Below, piece after piece: positions 5,399 to 5,400 of a stretch of DNA of 5,400 bases. Position 1 is the first letter of the stretch. Each line of letters begins with the position of its first letter. This DNA comes from Candidatus Eiseniibacteriota bacterium (GTDB lineage: Bacteria; Joyebacterota; Joyebacteria; Joyebacterales; Joyebacteraceae). The stretch lies in contig JAUWBY010000168.1 of NCBI GenBank assembly GCA_030609605.1, positions 1 through 5,400 of the forward strand. The letters are read 5' to 3'. Made by a program: the position numbers and the translations under genes. The notes under the pieces were generated by a model. It was not told the DNA's origin and searched no databases. It saw only the letters and a list, made by a program, of their open reading frames with translations.

Positions 5399-5400
5399 GC

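Larger units (their letters stand above)
4868..5400. other. Non-coding repeat-rich intergenic region
   Basis: No frame here has a ribosome binding site together with a plausible protein. The open frames present are low-complexity readings through repeats, for example a Phe/Val-rich run over 5299-5330. The region contains two elements with inverted purine-rich ends (4945-5053 and 5121-5328), a short hairpin (5094-5100 with 5106-5112), a GAGTGAGCGTAGCGAGCGAG tract (5065-5084) and an edge palindrome (5382-5398). Between these I see nothing assignable. Confidence 0.7.

Overview
The window is a high-GC, strongly GC3-biased bacterial chromosome segment. It is dominated by one complete four-gene ABC importer operon of the phosphonate/phosphite/phosphate (PhnCDE) class on the + strand. 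The sequence alone does not name a species. The signal peptide has no lipobox cysteine, so the binding protein is probably soluble in a periplasm, which favours a diderm host. The overall style suggests an uncultured environmental lineage, but that is only an impression.

Layout. Bases 1-118 hold the possible tail of an upstream gene and no clear element. A near-consensus sigma-70-type promoter (TTGACT, 17 bp, TATGAT) at 119-147 gives a leader of about 95 nt to the binding-protein gene (phnD-like, 250-1272). A strong intrinsic terminator (1306-1339) separates phnD from the rest. Its U-tract ends only a few bases before the ribosome binding site of the ATPase gene (phnC, 1355-2125). The first permease gene (phnE1, 2091-3401) starts inside the end of phnC. 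The second (phnE2, 3403-4632) begins after a single intervening base. Convergent to the operon is a small gene for a 69-residue protein (4658-4867, minus strand) with a strong ribosome binding site.

How the genes work together. The PhnD-like protein binds a phosphorus oxyanion ligand outside the membrane and delivers it to a channel probably formed by the two different PhnE subunits. PhnC powers transport by hydrolysing ATP. The internal terminator probably makes the binding protein more abundant than the membrane complex. No C-P lyase, phosphonatase or phosphite dehydrogenase gene is in view, so the true ligand is open.

The most unusual feature is that both permeases carry an N-terminal extension of roughly 150-180 residues that looks like a membrane-bound RDD-family domain fused to the PhnE domain. 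Ordinary PhnE is only about 260-290 residues. The remaining 500 bases (4868-5400) are non-coding. They hold two consecutive elements with purine-rich inverted-repeat ends (about 4945-5053 and 5121-5328), a perfect 14-bp palindrome, several hairpins, and another palindrome cut near the window edge.
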